A DNA stretch of 64,000 nt, from positions 1 to 64,000 of the forward strand of contig UEIJ01000043.1 of assembly GCA_900470195.1 (NCBI GenBank), written 5' to 3'. Source of the stretch: Hyphomicrobiales bacterium. Its GTDB lineage: Bacteria > Pseudomonadota > Alphaproteobacteria > Rhizobiales > Rhizobiaceae. Under the pieces are notes generated by a model. That model did not search any database and had not been told where the DNA came from. It saw only the letters and a program-made list of their open reading frames with translations. Below, piece after piece: positions 16,461 to 26,177 of the stretch; position 1 is the stretch's first letter; each line of letters starts with the position of its first letter. Made by a program: the position numbers and the translations under genes.

Positions 16461-18812
16461 ATGGCGAGCACCGACGCGTATGGCGCGCCGGCGGGGACGC
16501 ATTGCGAATCCGGTCGGAAAAGAAGAAAGGGCAAGCTTTCGGGCCATGTCAGTCTTCTTGCCGGCCCGGCCTATGGCAAATTCGTCTCGATCGAGCCTGT
16601 CCTGCGACGCCTCGTTCCGGCACTCATTATCATTTTCCTGATTATTCTCGGCGTTGCGCGCGTGTTTTCGATGCTGGCATGGCGTGAGGATATCGAGCAG
16701 CAGCACAAGGCATTCCTGTCAGCAGCGACCGTCAATCTTGCGCAAATGATCGAGCGTGTCGCCAATGGGACCGACGCCGGAGCACAATTATCCGCGAAGG
16801 ACATGCAGGACACGATGGCGGAGTTTCGCTCTCGCGGATTGTCATCCTCGGGCATGACGCTTGCCGTTATTGATGCGCAATCGTCCGTGGTGGCGGCATC
16901 CGGTCCGGTATCCGATATTTCCGGCAAACCGCTCGATACGATCCTCTCGGATGCGCAGCCGCTGTTCCTGTTTGCGGAGCGTGCAGGCGTGCTGAAAGTC
17001 GCTCTGCAGGATGAGCCCGCTTTCGGCGCCCTGTCGAAGCCGATGACCCTTCCCTATTCCATTATCGCCGTGGAACCGGAAAGCACGATCTTTGCGGAAT
17101 GGCGCCGGGCTGTTTCACTCAATGTGACGCTTTTTGCCGGTACGACCGGCGTGATGTTCGCCATCCTTTACGCCTATTTCAGCCAGGCGGCGAGAGCCCG
17201 CGAGGCGGACGATCTTTCCGGACAGATTCAGCGGCGTATTGATCTGGCGTTGGGGCGCGGGCGCTGCGGCCTGTGGGATTGGGACATGGCGCGCGGGCGC
17301 ATCTACTGGTCGCGTTCCATGTACGAAATGCTGGGTTATGAAGCGCAGGACGCGGTACTGCCGTTCGGCGATGTGGCCGCGATCATCAACACGGAAGACG
17401 GCGATCTCTATTCCATCGCAGAACAGGCGGCGGCAGGTGATATTTCGCACGTCGACCGTGTCTTCCGCATGCGCCATGCCGATGGTTCGTGGGTGTGGAT
17501 GCGTGTCCGCGCAGAAATTGCCAGCGAGGGCGATCTTCATCTCGTCGGCATTGCTTTCGACGTCAGCGAACAGCACCGTTTTGCGCAGCAGACGGCGGAA
17601 GCCGATATGCGCATTCGCGAAGCCATCGAGAATATTTCGGAAGCCTTCATTCTGTGGGATTCCAACAATCGCCTCGTCATGGCGAATTCCAAGTTCAGCG
17701 AGTATGCTGGCCTTCCGGTCTGGACTTTGAAACCCGGCGTGCCGCGCAATGAAGTCGACGCCCATACGCGCCCCTTCACTTTTGAGCGCCGTATGGCCAA
17801 TGAGCATAACCGCGCCGGTGGCCAGACCTTCGAGCGGCAGTTGAGCGACGGGCGCTGGCTTCAGGTCAATGAGCGCCGCACGCAGGATGGCGGTCTTGTC
17901 TCCATCGGTACGGACATTACCCAGCTCAAGCTGCATCAGGAACGTCTTGTCGACAGCGAACGCCGCCTGATGGCGACCATTCATGACCTGTCGATTGCGC
18001 GCAAGGGCGAGCGGGATCGCGTGCGCGAGCTATCCGAGCTTGCGCGCAAATACGGTCAGGAAAAGGAACGCGCCGAGGCGGCGAACCGCGCCAAGTCCGA
18101 ATTTCTCGCCAATATGTCCCATGAGCTACGCACGCCGCTCAATGCGATCATCGGTTTCTCGGAAATGATACAGGCGGGGACGTTCGGTCCGCTCGGCTCT
18201 GATCGCTATGAAGAATATATCAACGACATTCATACGAGCGGTAACTTCCTTCTCAACGTCATCAACGATATTCTCGACATGTCGAAGATCGAAGCCGGAC
18301 ATTTCTCGCTGGACCGTGAGGAAATCGATCTCTGCCCGCTCATCAACGAAACGGTGCGCATGATCTCGCTGCAGGCGGATGAGAAAAATATTGCAGTCAA
18401 TACGCGCATCGAAGAGGCAATGCAGCTTTATGCCGACCGCCGCGCCATCAAGCAAGTGCTGATCAATCTTCTCTCCAATGCGGTGAAATTCACGTCCTAC
18501 GGCGGACAGATCACCGTGCGGGCGCGCAAAACTGGATCAGCCCTTTTCATGACCATTCAGGATACCGGCGTCGGCATTCCGAAATCGGCGATCAAGAAGA
18601 TCGGCCAGCCCTTCGAACAGGTGGAAAACCAGTTCACCAAGACCCATACCGGCTCCGGCCTCGGGCTTGCCATCACCCGCTCGCTGGCTGAGCTTCACGG
18701 CGGCTGGCTTCGCATTCGCTCGACCGAAGGCGTCGGTACGGTGGTGTCAGTCTGCATTCCCGACCGCAAGCGCGGTCAGGCCGGAAATGGTGCAGAAACC
18801 CACGCGGCTTGA
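16461..18812 (+). CDS. pleC: PleC-like PAS sensor histidine kinase
   Basis: This 783-residue membrane kinase has a first transmembrane helix at about 52-72, a periplasmic segment of about 130 residues, a second helix near 215-237, PAS domains at about 255-370 and 380-490, a coiled coil, then HisKA with [16 protein letters not shown] (phospho-acceptor His554) and a HATPase domain with [10 protein letters not shown] and GSGLGLAI. The HisKA sequence is that of the PleC/DivJ/PdhS group, which acts on DivK to control the cell cycle. Two membrane helices plus periplasmic part favour PleC, as does the adjacency to glnE, which I recall from other Rhizobiales. The start is ATG 16461. Confidence 0.75.
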   Translation: MASTDAYGAPAGTHCESGRKRRKGKLSGHVSLLAGPAYGKFVSIEPVLRRLVPALIIIFLIILGVARVFSMLAWREDIEQQHKAFLSAATVNLAQMIERVANGTDAGAQLSAKDMQDTMAEFRSRGLSSSGMTLAVIDAQSSVVAASGPVSDISGKPLDTILSDAQPLFLFAERAGVLKVALQDEPAFGALSKPMTLPYSIIAVEPESTIFAEWRRAVSLNVTLFAGTTGVMFAILYAYFSQAARAREADDLSGQIQRRIDLALGRGRCGLWDWDMARGRIYWSRSMYEMLGYEAQDAVLPFGDVAAIINTEDGDLYSIAEQAAAGDISHVDRVFRMRHADGSWVWMRVRAEIASEGDLHLVGIAFDVSEQHRFAQQTAEADMRIREAIENISEAFILWDSNNRLVMANSKFSEYAGLPVWTLKPGVPRNEVDAHTRPFTFERRMANEHNRAGGQTFERQLSDGRWLQVNERRTQDGGLVSIGTDITQLKLHQERLVDSERRLMATIHDLSIARKGERDRVRELSELARKYGQEKERAEAANRAKSEFLANMSHELRTPLNAIIGFSEMIQAGTFGPLGSDRYEEYINDIHTSGNFLLNVINDILDMSKIEAGHFSLDREEIDLCPLINETVRMISLQADEKNIAVNTRIEEAMQLYADRRAIKQVLINLLSNAVKFTSYGGQITVRARKTGSALFMTIQDTGVGIPKSAIKKIGQPFEQVENQFTKTHTGSGLGLAITRSLAELHGGWLRIRSTEGVGTVVSVCIPDRKRGQAGNGAETHAA

Positions 18813-18816
18813 TTAA

Positions 18817-21759
18817 TTACGCGCCCAGCAGCCTCTCAAAACTCGACCGCACGTCGATGGCCACTTCCGCCAGATGATGCTCCACGCGTTTGATATCCGG
18901 CATGTCCGCTGCACGGCATAGCAAGTCAATCATGCCGGGTATGAACTCTTCACGTTTGGCATCGCTTCCAAGGCACAGCCGGATCGTCTGGCTCAAATTG
19001 GTATAGAGGCGGTGCGCACTCACGAGATTGTCGGCGAGCGCCGGATCGGCAAAGGACGGGTCGAGCGCTGAAAGGATTTCTTCGGTTCCCAAAGGCCGCG
19101 GTTTACGGTCGACCTTGTTTGCCAGCACGGCAAATTGCGCAATGAATTCCAGATCGACAATGCCACCGGGTTTGAGCTTGAAATCCCAATCGTCAGCAGG
19201 CGGCTTTTCCTGATAGATGAGGTCGCGCATCTCGCGCACATCCTTGGCGATCTTCTTCACATCGCGCGGCGCGGAAAGCACTTCGTCGATCTCGCTTCTG
19301 ATGTGATCCATGAAGGTCTCATCGCCATGGATCGGGCGCGCGCGGGTCAGGGCCATGTGTTCCCATGTCCAGGCTTCGCTGCGCTGATATTTGCCGAAGG
19401 ATTCGATATGGGTCGCAACCGGCCCCTTGTTGCCGGAAGGACGCAGCCGCATGTCGACTTCGTAAAGCACGCCTTCCGCTGTCGGTGCGGAAAGCGCTGC
19501 AATCAGCCTCTGTGTCAGGCGGATATAATATTGCGACGGAGCCAGCGGCTTTTCGCCATCGGATTCGTCGGTTTCCTTGTCGTGGTCGTAAAGCAGGATC
19601 AGATCGACATCGGAACCCGCCGTAAGCTCGCGACTGCCAAGCTTGCCCATGGCCAGAAGAGCAACTTTCGCGCCCTTCACCCTGCCGTGGCGTCGCGCCA
19701 GTTCCGCTTCCACGACCTCGAATGCCTTGCCGATCATCAATTCCGCCAGATCGGAAAAAGCGCGACCCGCGCGCACGCCGTCAATGGCGCTCGTCAGCAA
19801 GCGGATACCGATCAGGAAACGATGCTCGGCTGCGAAGATACGCAACCGGTCCAGCACTTCCTCGTAGTCAGTCGCTGGCCCCAGAAACACGCGAAGACGT
19901 TCTTCCAGATAGGCGCGCGTCGGCATTTCGGAGAAAATCGCCGGATCGAGCAGACCGTCGAAAACATGCGGGTTGCGGGTGATGATTTCGGCCAGCCGGG
20001 GTGCGGCGCTCATGATCATCACAAGGAGATTGAGAAGACGGGGATTGGATTGCAACAGGCTGAAAAGCTGGATGCCCGCAGGCAGGCCTTTCAAAAACCC
20101 ATCGAAACGCAGCAATGCCTCGTCGGCGCGCTTTGTCTCGGCAAAGGCCTTGAGCAAGGCGGGCGTAAGTTCGGTCAGGCGCTCGCGTGCTTCGGCTGAT
20201 TGCGTGGCCCGATAACGCCCGAAGTGCCAGGTGCGTATCACCCGGCATATATCGCTCGGACGCTCATAGCCCATGGCGGCGAGCGTCTCCAGCGTGCCGG
20301 GATCATCCACATCGCCTGTAAAAACCAGATTGCCGGACGAACTTCCAAGTTCGGGGGCCTGCTCGAACAGTGCCGCATAGTGTTTTTCGACTACCTTGAG
20401 CGCGTCAAGAAAAGCAGCGGAGAAGGCCGTCGGTTCGGCATAACCCATCATATGGGCCACACGCGCAAAGCCTTCATCATCTTCCGGCAGTATGTGCGTC
20501 TGCTCGTCGGCGATCATCTGGATGCGATGCTCCACATCGCGCAGGAAATAATATTCCTTCGCCAAGGCATCGCGGGCCTTTTCGGAGATCCAGCCGCGTT
20601 CGGCCAGTCGGGCTAGCATCGGCACGGTCTGGTTGCCGCGCAATTCGGGAAACCGTCCACCGGCTATCAACTGCTGTGTCTGGACGAAGAATTCGATTTC
20701 GCGGATACCGCCACGTCCCAGTTTCACATTATGGCCGCGCACGGCAATATCGCCGTGACCCTTATGAGCGTGAATCTGCCGCTTGATCGAATGGACGTCG
20801 GCAATGGCCGCATAGTCGAGATATTTGCGCCAGACATAGGGCGAAAGCTCCGCCAGCACCTGCTTTCCGGATTCACGATCTCCGGCAACGGGCCGCGCCT
20901 TGATCATGGCAGCGCGTTCCCAATTCTGGCCGCGCCCTTCGTAATAATGAAGTGCTGCACCGACAGGGATGGCCAGCGGCGTGGAACCGGGATCCGGTCG
21001 CAAGCGGAGGTCGACGCGGAATACATAGCCGTCGCCTGTACGATCTTGCATAATGCGGACAAGGCGGCGCGTCAGCCGCGAAAAAGTTTCGACGCACTCA
21101 TAAGGATCGCCGATGGCCGGTCTGGTTTCATCGATAAAGACGATGAGATCGATATCGGAAGAATAGTTGAGTTCCCGCGCACCAAACTTGCCCATGCCGA
21201 GCACGATCCAGCCGCTGTCCTTGTCGGGTTGGTTGCGGTCGGGAAGTTTGATCTTGCCTGCGCTATCGGCATCAAGCAGCAAAAACCGGACGGCAGCACC
21301 CGTGCAAGCCTCTGCCAGATCGGTAAGCCAGCCCGTCGTTGCTTCCGTGTCAAAAATACCGGCCAGATCGCAAAGCGCGATCAGTACATGCGCCTCGCGC
21401 TTCAGAACGCGCAGGCTGGTCATGAGCGACGCCTCTGTCACGTCCTCTTTTGCAGCGCTGTCCGAGATTTCCGCCAGAATATCCTTCAACGCCGCCTCTG
21501 GCGTTTTCCCCACGATGCGATCGAGAATATGCGGGTGGCGGGTCAGAGCTTCGCGAATGAACGGAGACAGATCGAGAACGGCAGAGAGGAAACGGACGGC
21601 TTCCGGTTTTTGCAGCAAGGTCACGACGCCTGCGAGTTCCTCTTCGCCGGCGCGTGCCGCAAGATCGGCCAAGAAGCTCTTCGCCCTTGCGGGATCAAGC
21701 GGCGTCAAAGCACGAATATCTCTCTCAAAGAATTGTGCCGTTGCGTTTTCTGCCGCCAT
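18817..21759 (-). CDS. glnE: bifunctional glutamine synthetase adenylyltransferase/adenylyl-removing enzyme
   Basis: The 980-residue cytosolic regulator adds or removes AMP on glutamine synthetase in response to nitrogen status. Two nucleotidyltransferase halves are visible: the N-terminal adenylyl-removase with MGKFGARELNYSSDIDL near 190-206, and the C-terminal transferase with MGKLGSRELTAGSDVDLIL near 685-705. Each is followed by RVDLRLRPDP or EVDMRLRPSG. The length fits GlnE. The stop lies four bases from that of pleC, and the gene is 22 bases downstream of the kinase gene at 21782, so it is probably in that transcript. Confidence 0.96.
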   Translation of the reverse strand: MAAENATAQFFERDIRALTPLDPARAKSFLADLAARAGEEELAGVVTLLQKPEAVRFLSAVLDLSPFIREALTRHPHILDRIVGKTPEAALKDILAEISDSAAKEDVTEASLMTSLRVLKREAHVLIALCDLAGIFDTEATTGWLTDLAEACTGAAVRFLLLDADSAGKIKLPDRNQPDKDSGWIVLGMGKFGARELNYSSDIDLIVFIDETRPAIGDPYECVETFSRLTRRLVRIMQDRTGDGYVFRVDLRLRPDPGSTPLAIPVGAALHYYEGRGQNWERAAMIKARPVAGDRESGKQVLAELSPYVWRKYLDYAAIADVHSIKRQIHAHKGHGDIAVRGHNVKLGRGGIREIEFFVQTQQLIAGGRFPELRGNQTVPMLARLAERGWISEKARDALAKEYYFLRDVEHRIQMIADEQTHILPEDDEGFARVAHMMGYAEPTAFSAAFLDALKVVEKHYAALFEQAPELGSSSGNLVFTGDVDDPGTLETLAAMGYERPSDICRVIRTWHFGRYRATQSAEARERLTELTPALLKAFAETKRADEALLRFDGFLKGLPAGIQLFSLLQSNPRLLNLLVMIMSAAPRLAEIITRNPHVFDGLLDPAIFSEMPTRAYLEERLRVFLGPATDYEEVLDRLRIFAAEHRFLIGIRLLTSAIDGVRAGRAFSDLAELMIGKAFEVVEAELARRHGRVKGAKVALLAMGKLGSRELTAGSDVDLILLYDHDKETDESDGEKPLAPSQYYIRLTQRLIAALSAPTAEGVLYEVDMRLRPSGNKGPVATHIESFGKYQRSEAWTWEHMALTRARPIHGDETFMDHIRSEIDEVLSAPRDVKKIAKDVREMRDLIYQEKPPADDWDFKLKPGGIVDLEFIAQFAVLANKVDRKPRPLGTEEILSALDPSFADPALADNLVSAHRLYTNLSQTIRLCLGSDAKREEFIPGMIDLLCRAADMPDIKRVEHHLAEVAIDVRSSFERLLGA

Positions 21760-21781
21760 GGTCCCCTCTTATGTCACGTCA

Positions 21782-23188
21782 TTACTCGACCTTGTCAGAG
21801 GGCAACGGAAACTCCAGCACAGCGCGCAGGCCCGGATCATTGCCTTCAAGACGAAGTGCGCCACCGTGCAATTTCATCACAGCCTTGGCAAGGCTTAAAC
21901 CGAGTCCCGAGCCGGGTTGGGTGCGGCTTTCCTCAAGGCGAACAAAACGTTCCGTCGCCTGCTCGCGTTTTTCTTCAGGAATACCGGGACCGTTATCGGC
22001 AACGATGATGCGGACCCAGTTCGGATCACGTTCCATCGAAAGACTCACGGTCGCGGTCCGCTCATCGCCGCCCGCATATTTGATTGCATTGTCGACGAGA
22101 TTGGAGATCGTCTGGCCGACCAGTTCGCGATTGATATGCAGCGCAACTTCATCGAGATCGCCAAGCGTCAGGCTGACGCCCGCATCTTCGGCAACGGGCT
22201 CGTACATTTCGGCCACGTCCCGAAGAATAGGCGCTACCGGCATGTTTTCCAGATTTTCGGATGAATAGCCTGCTTCAAGTCGCGAGATCATGAGGATTGC
22301 GTTGAAGGTCCGTATCAGCTGATCCGACTCGCCGATGATATCTTCAAGCGCTTCACGATATTCTGGTCCCGCCTTCTTGCCGGAAAGAGCTTCTTCGGCA
22401 CGATTGCGCAGGCGCGTCAGCGGCGTCTTGAGATCATGCGCGATATTGTCAGAGACCTGCTTCAGCCCCTCGTTCAATTCCAGAATTTTGCCGAGCATGA
22501 CATTGAGATTGCCGGACAGCCGGTCGAATTCATCGCCGGAGCCGTTGACCGGAAGCCTGCCGGTCAGGTCGCCGTCCATGATGCGCTGCGATGCCTTCGA
22601 TACCTCATCAATGCGCTTCAATGCACGCCGTCCCACGAACAGCCAGATCAGCAGCGCACCAATCCCCATGATGCCCAATGCCAGCATCAGCGACTGGCGG
22701 ACGACATTTCGAAACCGTTCCGGTTCGCCGAGGTCACGACCGACCAGAAGACGCATGCCGTTCGGCAAGGCGATCACAACGGCAATGGCCCGGTGTTCGG
22801 TCTCGGTGCCCTGCTCACCATAACGCCGGTAGTTGAAGCCGCGTTCGATAATACCGTCGGTGTCCAGAACACCGGGCTCAACGCTTTCCACATTTCCCGC
22901 AAGGATGCGGCCCGTCGGATCGGCCACCAGATAGAGATAGGCGCCCGGTTGGCGCGAACGATAATCGATCGTGCGCACGAGTTGCGGAATGCCGCCGCGC
23001 GCATAGCTCTTGCCGATGCTGCCGATTTCTTCGCCCAGTGACTGCTGCGTCTGTGCGGCCAGCATGGAGGCGGACAGGTTGGTCATATAGAAGACCAGCG
23101 CCACCGCGCCCACGATGAACAGCAGCAGGTAAAGCGTAGAGAGTCGGACTGCGGTTGTGCGCATGAGCGCTGAAAAGCGGCTCATCAA
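21782..23188 (-). CDS. two-component sensor histidine kinase
   Basis: The 468-residue inner-membrane kinase has helices at about 15-35 and 167-185 with a periplasmic sensor between. HAMP follows, then HisKA with NIAHDLKTPLTRL (His251) and HATPase with NLVDNAIKYAGG, DNGPGIP and GSGLGLSL. Its ATG overlaps the regulator stop (ATGA), so the two are coupled and form one system. The same kinase-regulator-degP linkage is seen in rhizobia and suggests an envelope-stress signal, but the stimulus is not known. Confidence 0.9.
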   Translation of the reverse strand: MMSRFSALMRTTAVRLSTLYLLLFIVGAVALVFYMTNLSASMLAAQTQQSLGEEIGSIGKSYARGGIPQLVRTIDYRSRQPGAYLYLVADPTGRILAGNVESVEPGVLDTDGIIERGFNYRRYGEQGTETEHRAIAVVIALPNGMRLLVGRDLGEPERFRNVVRQSLMLALGIMGIGALLIWLFVGRRALKRIDEVSKASQRIMDGDLTGRLPVNGSGDEFDRLSGNLNVMLGKILELNEGLKQVSDNIAHDLKTPLTRLRNRAEEALSGKKAGPEYREALEDIIGESDQLIRTFNAILMISRLEAGYSSENLENMPVAPILRDVAEMYEPVAEDAGVSLTLGDLDEVALHINRELVGQTISNLVDNAIKYAGGDERTATVSLSMERDPNWVRIIVADNGPGIPEEKREQATERFVRLEESRTQPGSGLGLSLAKAVMKLHGGALRLEGNDPGLRAVLEFPLPSDKVE

Positions 23189-23892
23189 TCCACCTTGGCG
23201 GCTGTGGACTGCTTCGATTTGCCGGCCTTCAGCATGTAACCGGCGCCGCGCACGGTGTGAAGCAACGGAACGTCAAAGCCCTTCTCGATCTTCGAACGCA
23301 AACGCGAGATATGCACGTCAATCACATTGGTCTGTGGATCGAAGTGATAGTCCCAGACATTTTCAAGCAGCATGGTGCGTGTGACGACCTGACCGGCATG
23401 CCGCATCAGATATTCGAGAAGGCGGAATTCACGGGGCTGGAGGGTGATGTCCACATCCTGACGGCGCGCCGTATGTGCAAGCCGGTCAAGTTCCAGATCG
23501 CCGACACGGTAGATCGTATCCGCCTCACGCGGGCTGGAACGGCGCTGCAAAACCTCGACGCGGGCCAGCAGTTCCGAGAATGCATAAGGTTTGGTCAGGT
23601 AGTCATCGCCGCCGGCGCGCAGGCCCGTCACGCGGTCATCCACCTCGCCAAGCGCGGAGAGGATCAGAACCGGCGTTTCCATGCCCTTGGCGCGCAGACC
23701 GGCCACAACGGACAGGCCGTCACGCTTCGGCAGCATCCGATCCACCACGAGCACATCGTAGCTTCCATTCTCGGCCAGCGCATAACCGGTCTCGCCGTCA
23801 CCGGCGATATCGGCTGAATGTCCGGCCTCAGTGAAGGCCTTCTCCAGATAGCGGGCCGCTTCGCGGTCGTCTTCAATAACGAGAATCTTCAT
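23185..23892 (-). CDS. OmpR-family response regulator
   Basis: This 235-residue protein has a receiver domain with acidic pocket EDD (7-9), phospho-acceptor Asp51 (VVDRMLP) and Lys in the LTKPYAFSEL motif. A winged-helix DNA-binding domain follows, with LQPREFRLLEYLM and DVHISRLRSKIEKG. It pairs with the kinase downstream through a four-base overlap. The degP gene lies upstream on the same strand after a terminator-like hairpin, and degP or envelope genes are plausible targets. That link is inference. Confidence 0.92.
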   Translation of the reverse strand: MKILVIEDDREAARYLEKAFTEAGHSADIAGDGETGYALAENGSYDVLVVDRMLPKRDGLSVVAGLRAKGMETPVLILSALGEVDDRVTGLRAGGDDYLTKPYAFSELLARVEVLQRRSSPREADTIYRVGDLELDRLAHTARRQDVDITLQPREFRLLEYLMRHAGQVVTRTMLLENVWDYHFDPQTNVIDVHISRLRSKIEKGFDVPLLHTVRGAGYMLKAGKSKQSTAAKVD

Positions 23893-23924
23893 GGCGCTAC
23901 TATAATACCGTTTGACGATAAGGC

Positions 23925-23952
23925 GATGCCAGGCAGTGGTCCGCCTGGCATC
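23925..23952 (-). terminator. degP terminator-like hairpin
   Basis: GATGCCAGGC and GCCTGGCATC form a perfect 10-base inverted repeat with an eight-base loop, 34 bases after the degP stop. There is no strong T tract, so termination may be partial. Confidence 0.55.
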
Positions 23953-23985
23953 GAGTTACTCAGAGCCTGTCGAAGCTGCCGGTCA

Positions 23986-25536
23986 TCATCCCTGATCGAT
24001 CGGCAAAGCCACGAAGCGGCTCTGATCGTTGCTCTGCAATTGCAGCAGCACTGCCTTGCGACCCGACTTTGCGGCTTCGCTGATGGCGTTGTTGATGTCC
24101 TTGGCGCTCTTCACCGTCTGGTTGTTGACGCTCATGATGATATCCCCGGAACGGACACCACGGTCGGATGCATCGCTGTCAGGATCGACGTCGGTCACCA
24201 CCACCCCATTACCGTCTTCGGATGGGGTTACGGTCAGGCCATAGGAATCGAGGGTCTCGTTCTGGCCGCCGCCATTATCGTCCGATGGGCTGGCCGCCTT
24301 GCCGGAGTCGCCCGGCATGGCCTCGATAGTGATGTTGATTTCCTCGGCCTTGTTCTTGCGCCAGACGGTAAGTGCCGCCTTTTCGCCGGGAACGATAGCC
24401 GCGACCTTGCGCGCCAGATCGCGCGGGTCCTGGACGGTTTCGCCGTTGACCGCGGTGATCACATCACCAGACTGGATGCCAGCCTTGGCAGCGGGGCCAT
24501 CCTTCTGCGGCGAGGCGACGATCGCGCCCTTTTCCTCGGCAAGACCGAGCGAAGCGGCGATATCCTTCGTCACAGGCTGTATCTGCACGCCAATCCAGCC
24601 GCGTTCCACCGAACCCTTCTTGATGAGCTGGTCAACGACCTGCTTGGCGGTCGAAGCCGGGATTGCAAAGGCAATACCCACGCTGCCGCCCGAAGGCGAG
24701 AAGATGGCGGTGTTGATACCAATGACCTGACCGGACAGATTGAAAGCCGGGCCACCGGAATTGCCCTTGTTCACGGCTGCGTCGATCTGGATGAAGTCGT
24801 CGTAAGGACCAGCGCCGATATCACGGCCACGAGCAGACACGATACCGGAGGTCACCGTACCGCCGAGGCCGAACGGATTGCCGACAGCCACAACCCAATC
24901 GCCAACGCGGATCTTGTTGTCATCGCCGAATGCAACATAAGTGAACTTCTTCTTCGGATCGTTGACCTTCAGCACGGCCAGGTCGGTGCGGGGGTCCGTT
25001 CCGATCAGCTTGGCGTCAAGTTCCGTACCATCGTCCATGACGATGCTGTAGGCATCGCCGTCGGAAACGACGTGATTGTTGGTGACGACATAACCATCTT
25101 CGGAGATGAAGAAACCTGAGCCTTGAGCGACCGGACGTTCATGACCGGGACGCGGAGCACGCTTGCCGGGGCCGCGACGGTCCGGACGCGCATCACCGCG
25201 CGGGTCCATGCCGAAATCACGGAAGAAGCGCTTCAGCGGATGGTCGTCCGGCAGTTGATCGAAACCGGGAGGGCCGAAGAACTGGCCACCGCCGCCGCGA
25301 TCGGCGGTCTGCTGCACATCCTTCTTGACGCGGACGCTGACGACAGCCGGGCGCACCTTCTCGACCAGATCGGCAAAGCCTGCGGCCTGTGGCGGAGGAG
25401 TTACCTGCACTGCATCCGCACGTGCATTGTTGAGTGCACCGAGCGGGCCGGTAGCAACGAAGCCGCCGGCAAGAACAGCCGTGAGTGCAATCGCGGCAAC
25501 GCCCTTGCGATAGTTGGAAATCCTGGCTCTGGACAT
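23986..25536 (-). CDS. degP: Do-family serine protease DegP/HtrA
   Basis: The 516-residue periplasmic protease/chaperone has a signal segment (residues 11-40, ending LNNARADA) and a Gly/Pro/Arg-rich linker near 80-135. The trypsin-like domain has the triad His155 (NNHVVSDG), Asp185 (TDLAVLKV) and Ser260 (NKGNSGGPAF). PDZ domains lie at about 290-380 (RGWIGVQIQPV) and 415-510 (GVVVTDVDPDSDA). AGGAG precedes ATG 25536. It degrades misfolded envelope proteins, and its position next to cytochrome c maturation genes fits quality control of exported proteins. Confidence 0.96.
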   Translation of the reverse strand: MSRARISNYRKGVAAIALTAVLAGGFVATGPLGALNNARADAVQVTPPPQAAGFADLVEKVRPAVVSVRVKKDVQQTADRGGGGQFFGPPGFDQLPDDHPLKRFFRDFGMDPRGDARPDRRGPGKRAPRPGHERPVAQGSGFFISEDGYVVTNNHVVSDGDAYSIVMDDGTELDAKLIGTDPRTDLAVLKVNDPKKKFTYVAFGDDNKIRVGDWVVAVGNPFGLGGTVTSGIVSARGRDIGAGPYDDFIQIDAAVNKGNSGGPAFNLSGQVIGINTAIFSPSGGSVGIAFAIPASTAKQVVDQLIKKGSVERGWIGVQIQPVTKDIAASLGLAEEKGAIVASPQKDGPAAKAGIQSGDVITAVNGETVQDPRDLARKVAAIVPGEKAALTVWRKNKAEEINITIEAMPGDSGKAASPSDDNGGGQNETLDSYGLTVTPSEDGNGVVVTDVDPDSDASDRGVRSGDIIMSVNNQTVKSAKDINNAISEAAKSGRKAVLLQLQSNDQSRFVALPIDQG

Positions 25537-25700
25537 TTATTTCTCCTTGCGAGCAGTAATCCGGCCGCCGCCCTGAACTTACGGGAAACGTGGCCCTGTG
25601 AACCTTTATAGAGCGTAAGATAGTAAGGGCTACCTTACCGCTCCGTTTCCGCAACATGAAAGTTTCGTAAGGTGGAGAAATAATATTCCGGCGTGCCGTA

Positions 25701-26177
25701 TCATTTGCCGTCGAGGAGCCGCGACAGTTCGGCCTTCTCGCTTTCCGTGAGCGGCTGGGGTGCTTCCCCGGCCCGCTTGCGTCCGCGAAAGGCAAAAACC
25801 AGTGCTACGGCCCCTATCAGCAGGACGACGACAGGAAAGCCCCACAGGAGCACGGTGCGCGCGTTGAGACGCGGCTTCAAAAGCACGAACTCTCCGTAAC
25901 GGTCGACGATGAAGTCCATCACCTGTTCGTCACTGTCGCCTTCTTTCAGCCGGTCCCGGACAAGAATGCGAAGGTCACGGGCAAGTTCGGCATTGGAATC
26001 GTCGATGGATTCGTTCTGGCAGACCATGCAGCGCAATTCGCCGGAAATGGTCCGGGCGCGTTTTTCAAGTACCGGATCGGACAAGACCTCATCCGGATTG
26101 ACCGCGAGCGCGGCTGTCCCCTGAACAGCCAGAGCAGCGCCAAGCAGAAGTGCCGCAAATGCCGACCGCTTGCTCAT
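25701..26177 (-). CDS. ccmH: cytochrome c maturation protein CcmH (CycL)
   Basis: The 158-residue protein starts at ATG 26177, overlapping the ccmF stop (ATGA). The frame is open upstream but that part is ccmF antisense-frame sequence. A signal peptide (1-26) is followed by the periplasmic redox motif [11 protein letters not shown] with Cys50 and Cys53, which reduces apocytochrome haem-binding Cys. A transmembrane helix lies near 102-122 ([21 protein letters not shown]). It works with CcmF and CcmI in haem ligation on the periplasmic side. It is the last gene of ccmIEFH. Confidence 0.95.
   Translation of the reverse strand: MSKRSAFAALLLGAALAVQGTAALAVNPDEVLSDPVLEKRARTISGELRCMVCQNESIDDSNAELARDLRILVRDRLKEGDSDEQVMDFIVDRYGEFVLLKPRLNARTVLLWGFPVVVLLIGAVALVFAFRGRKRAGEAPQPLTESEKAELSRLLDGK

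Noticed and set aside
20731..22008. Long plus-strand frames opposite glnE, and a similar one at 23818-25119 opposite degP
   Set aside because: Both lie antisense to well-supported genes and have no motif or start signal.
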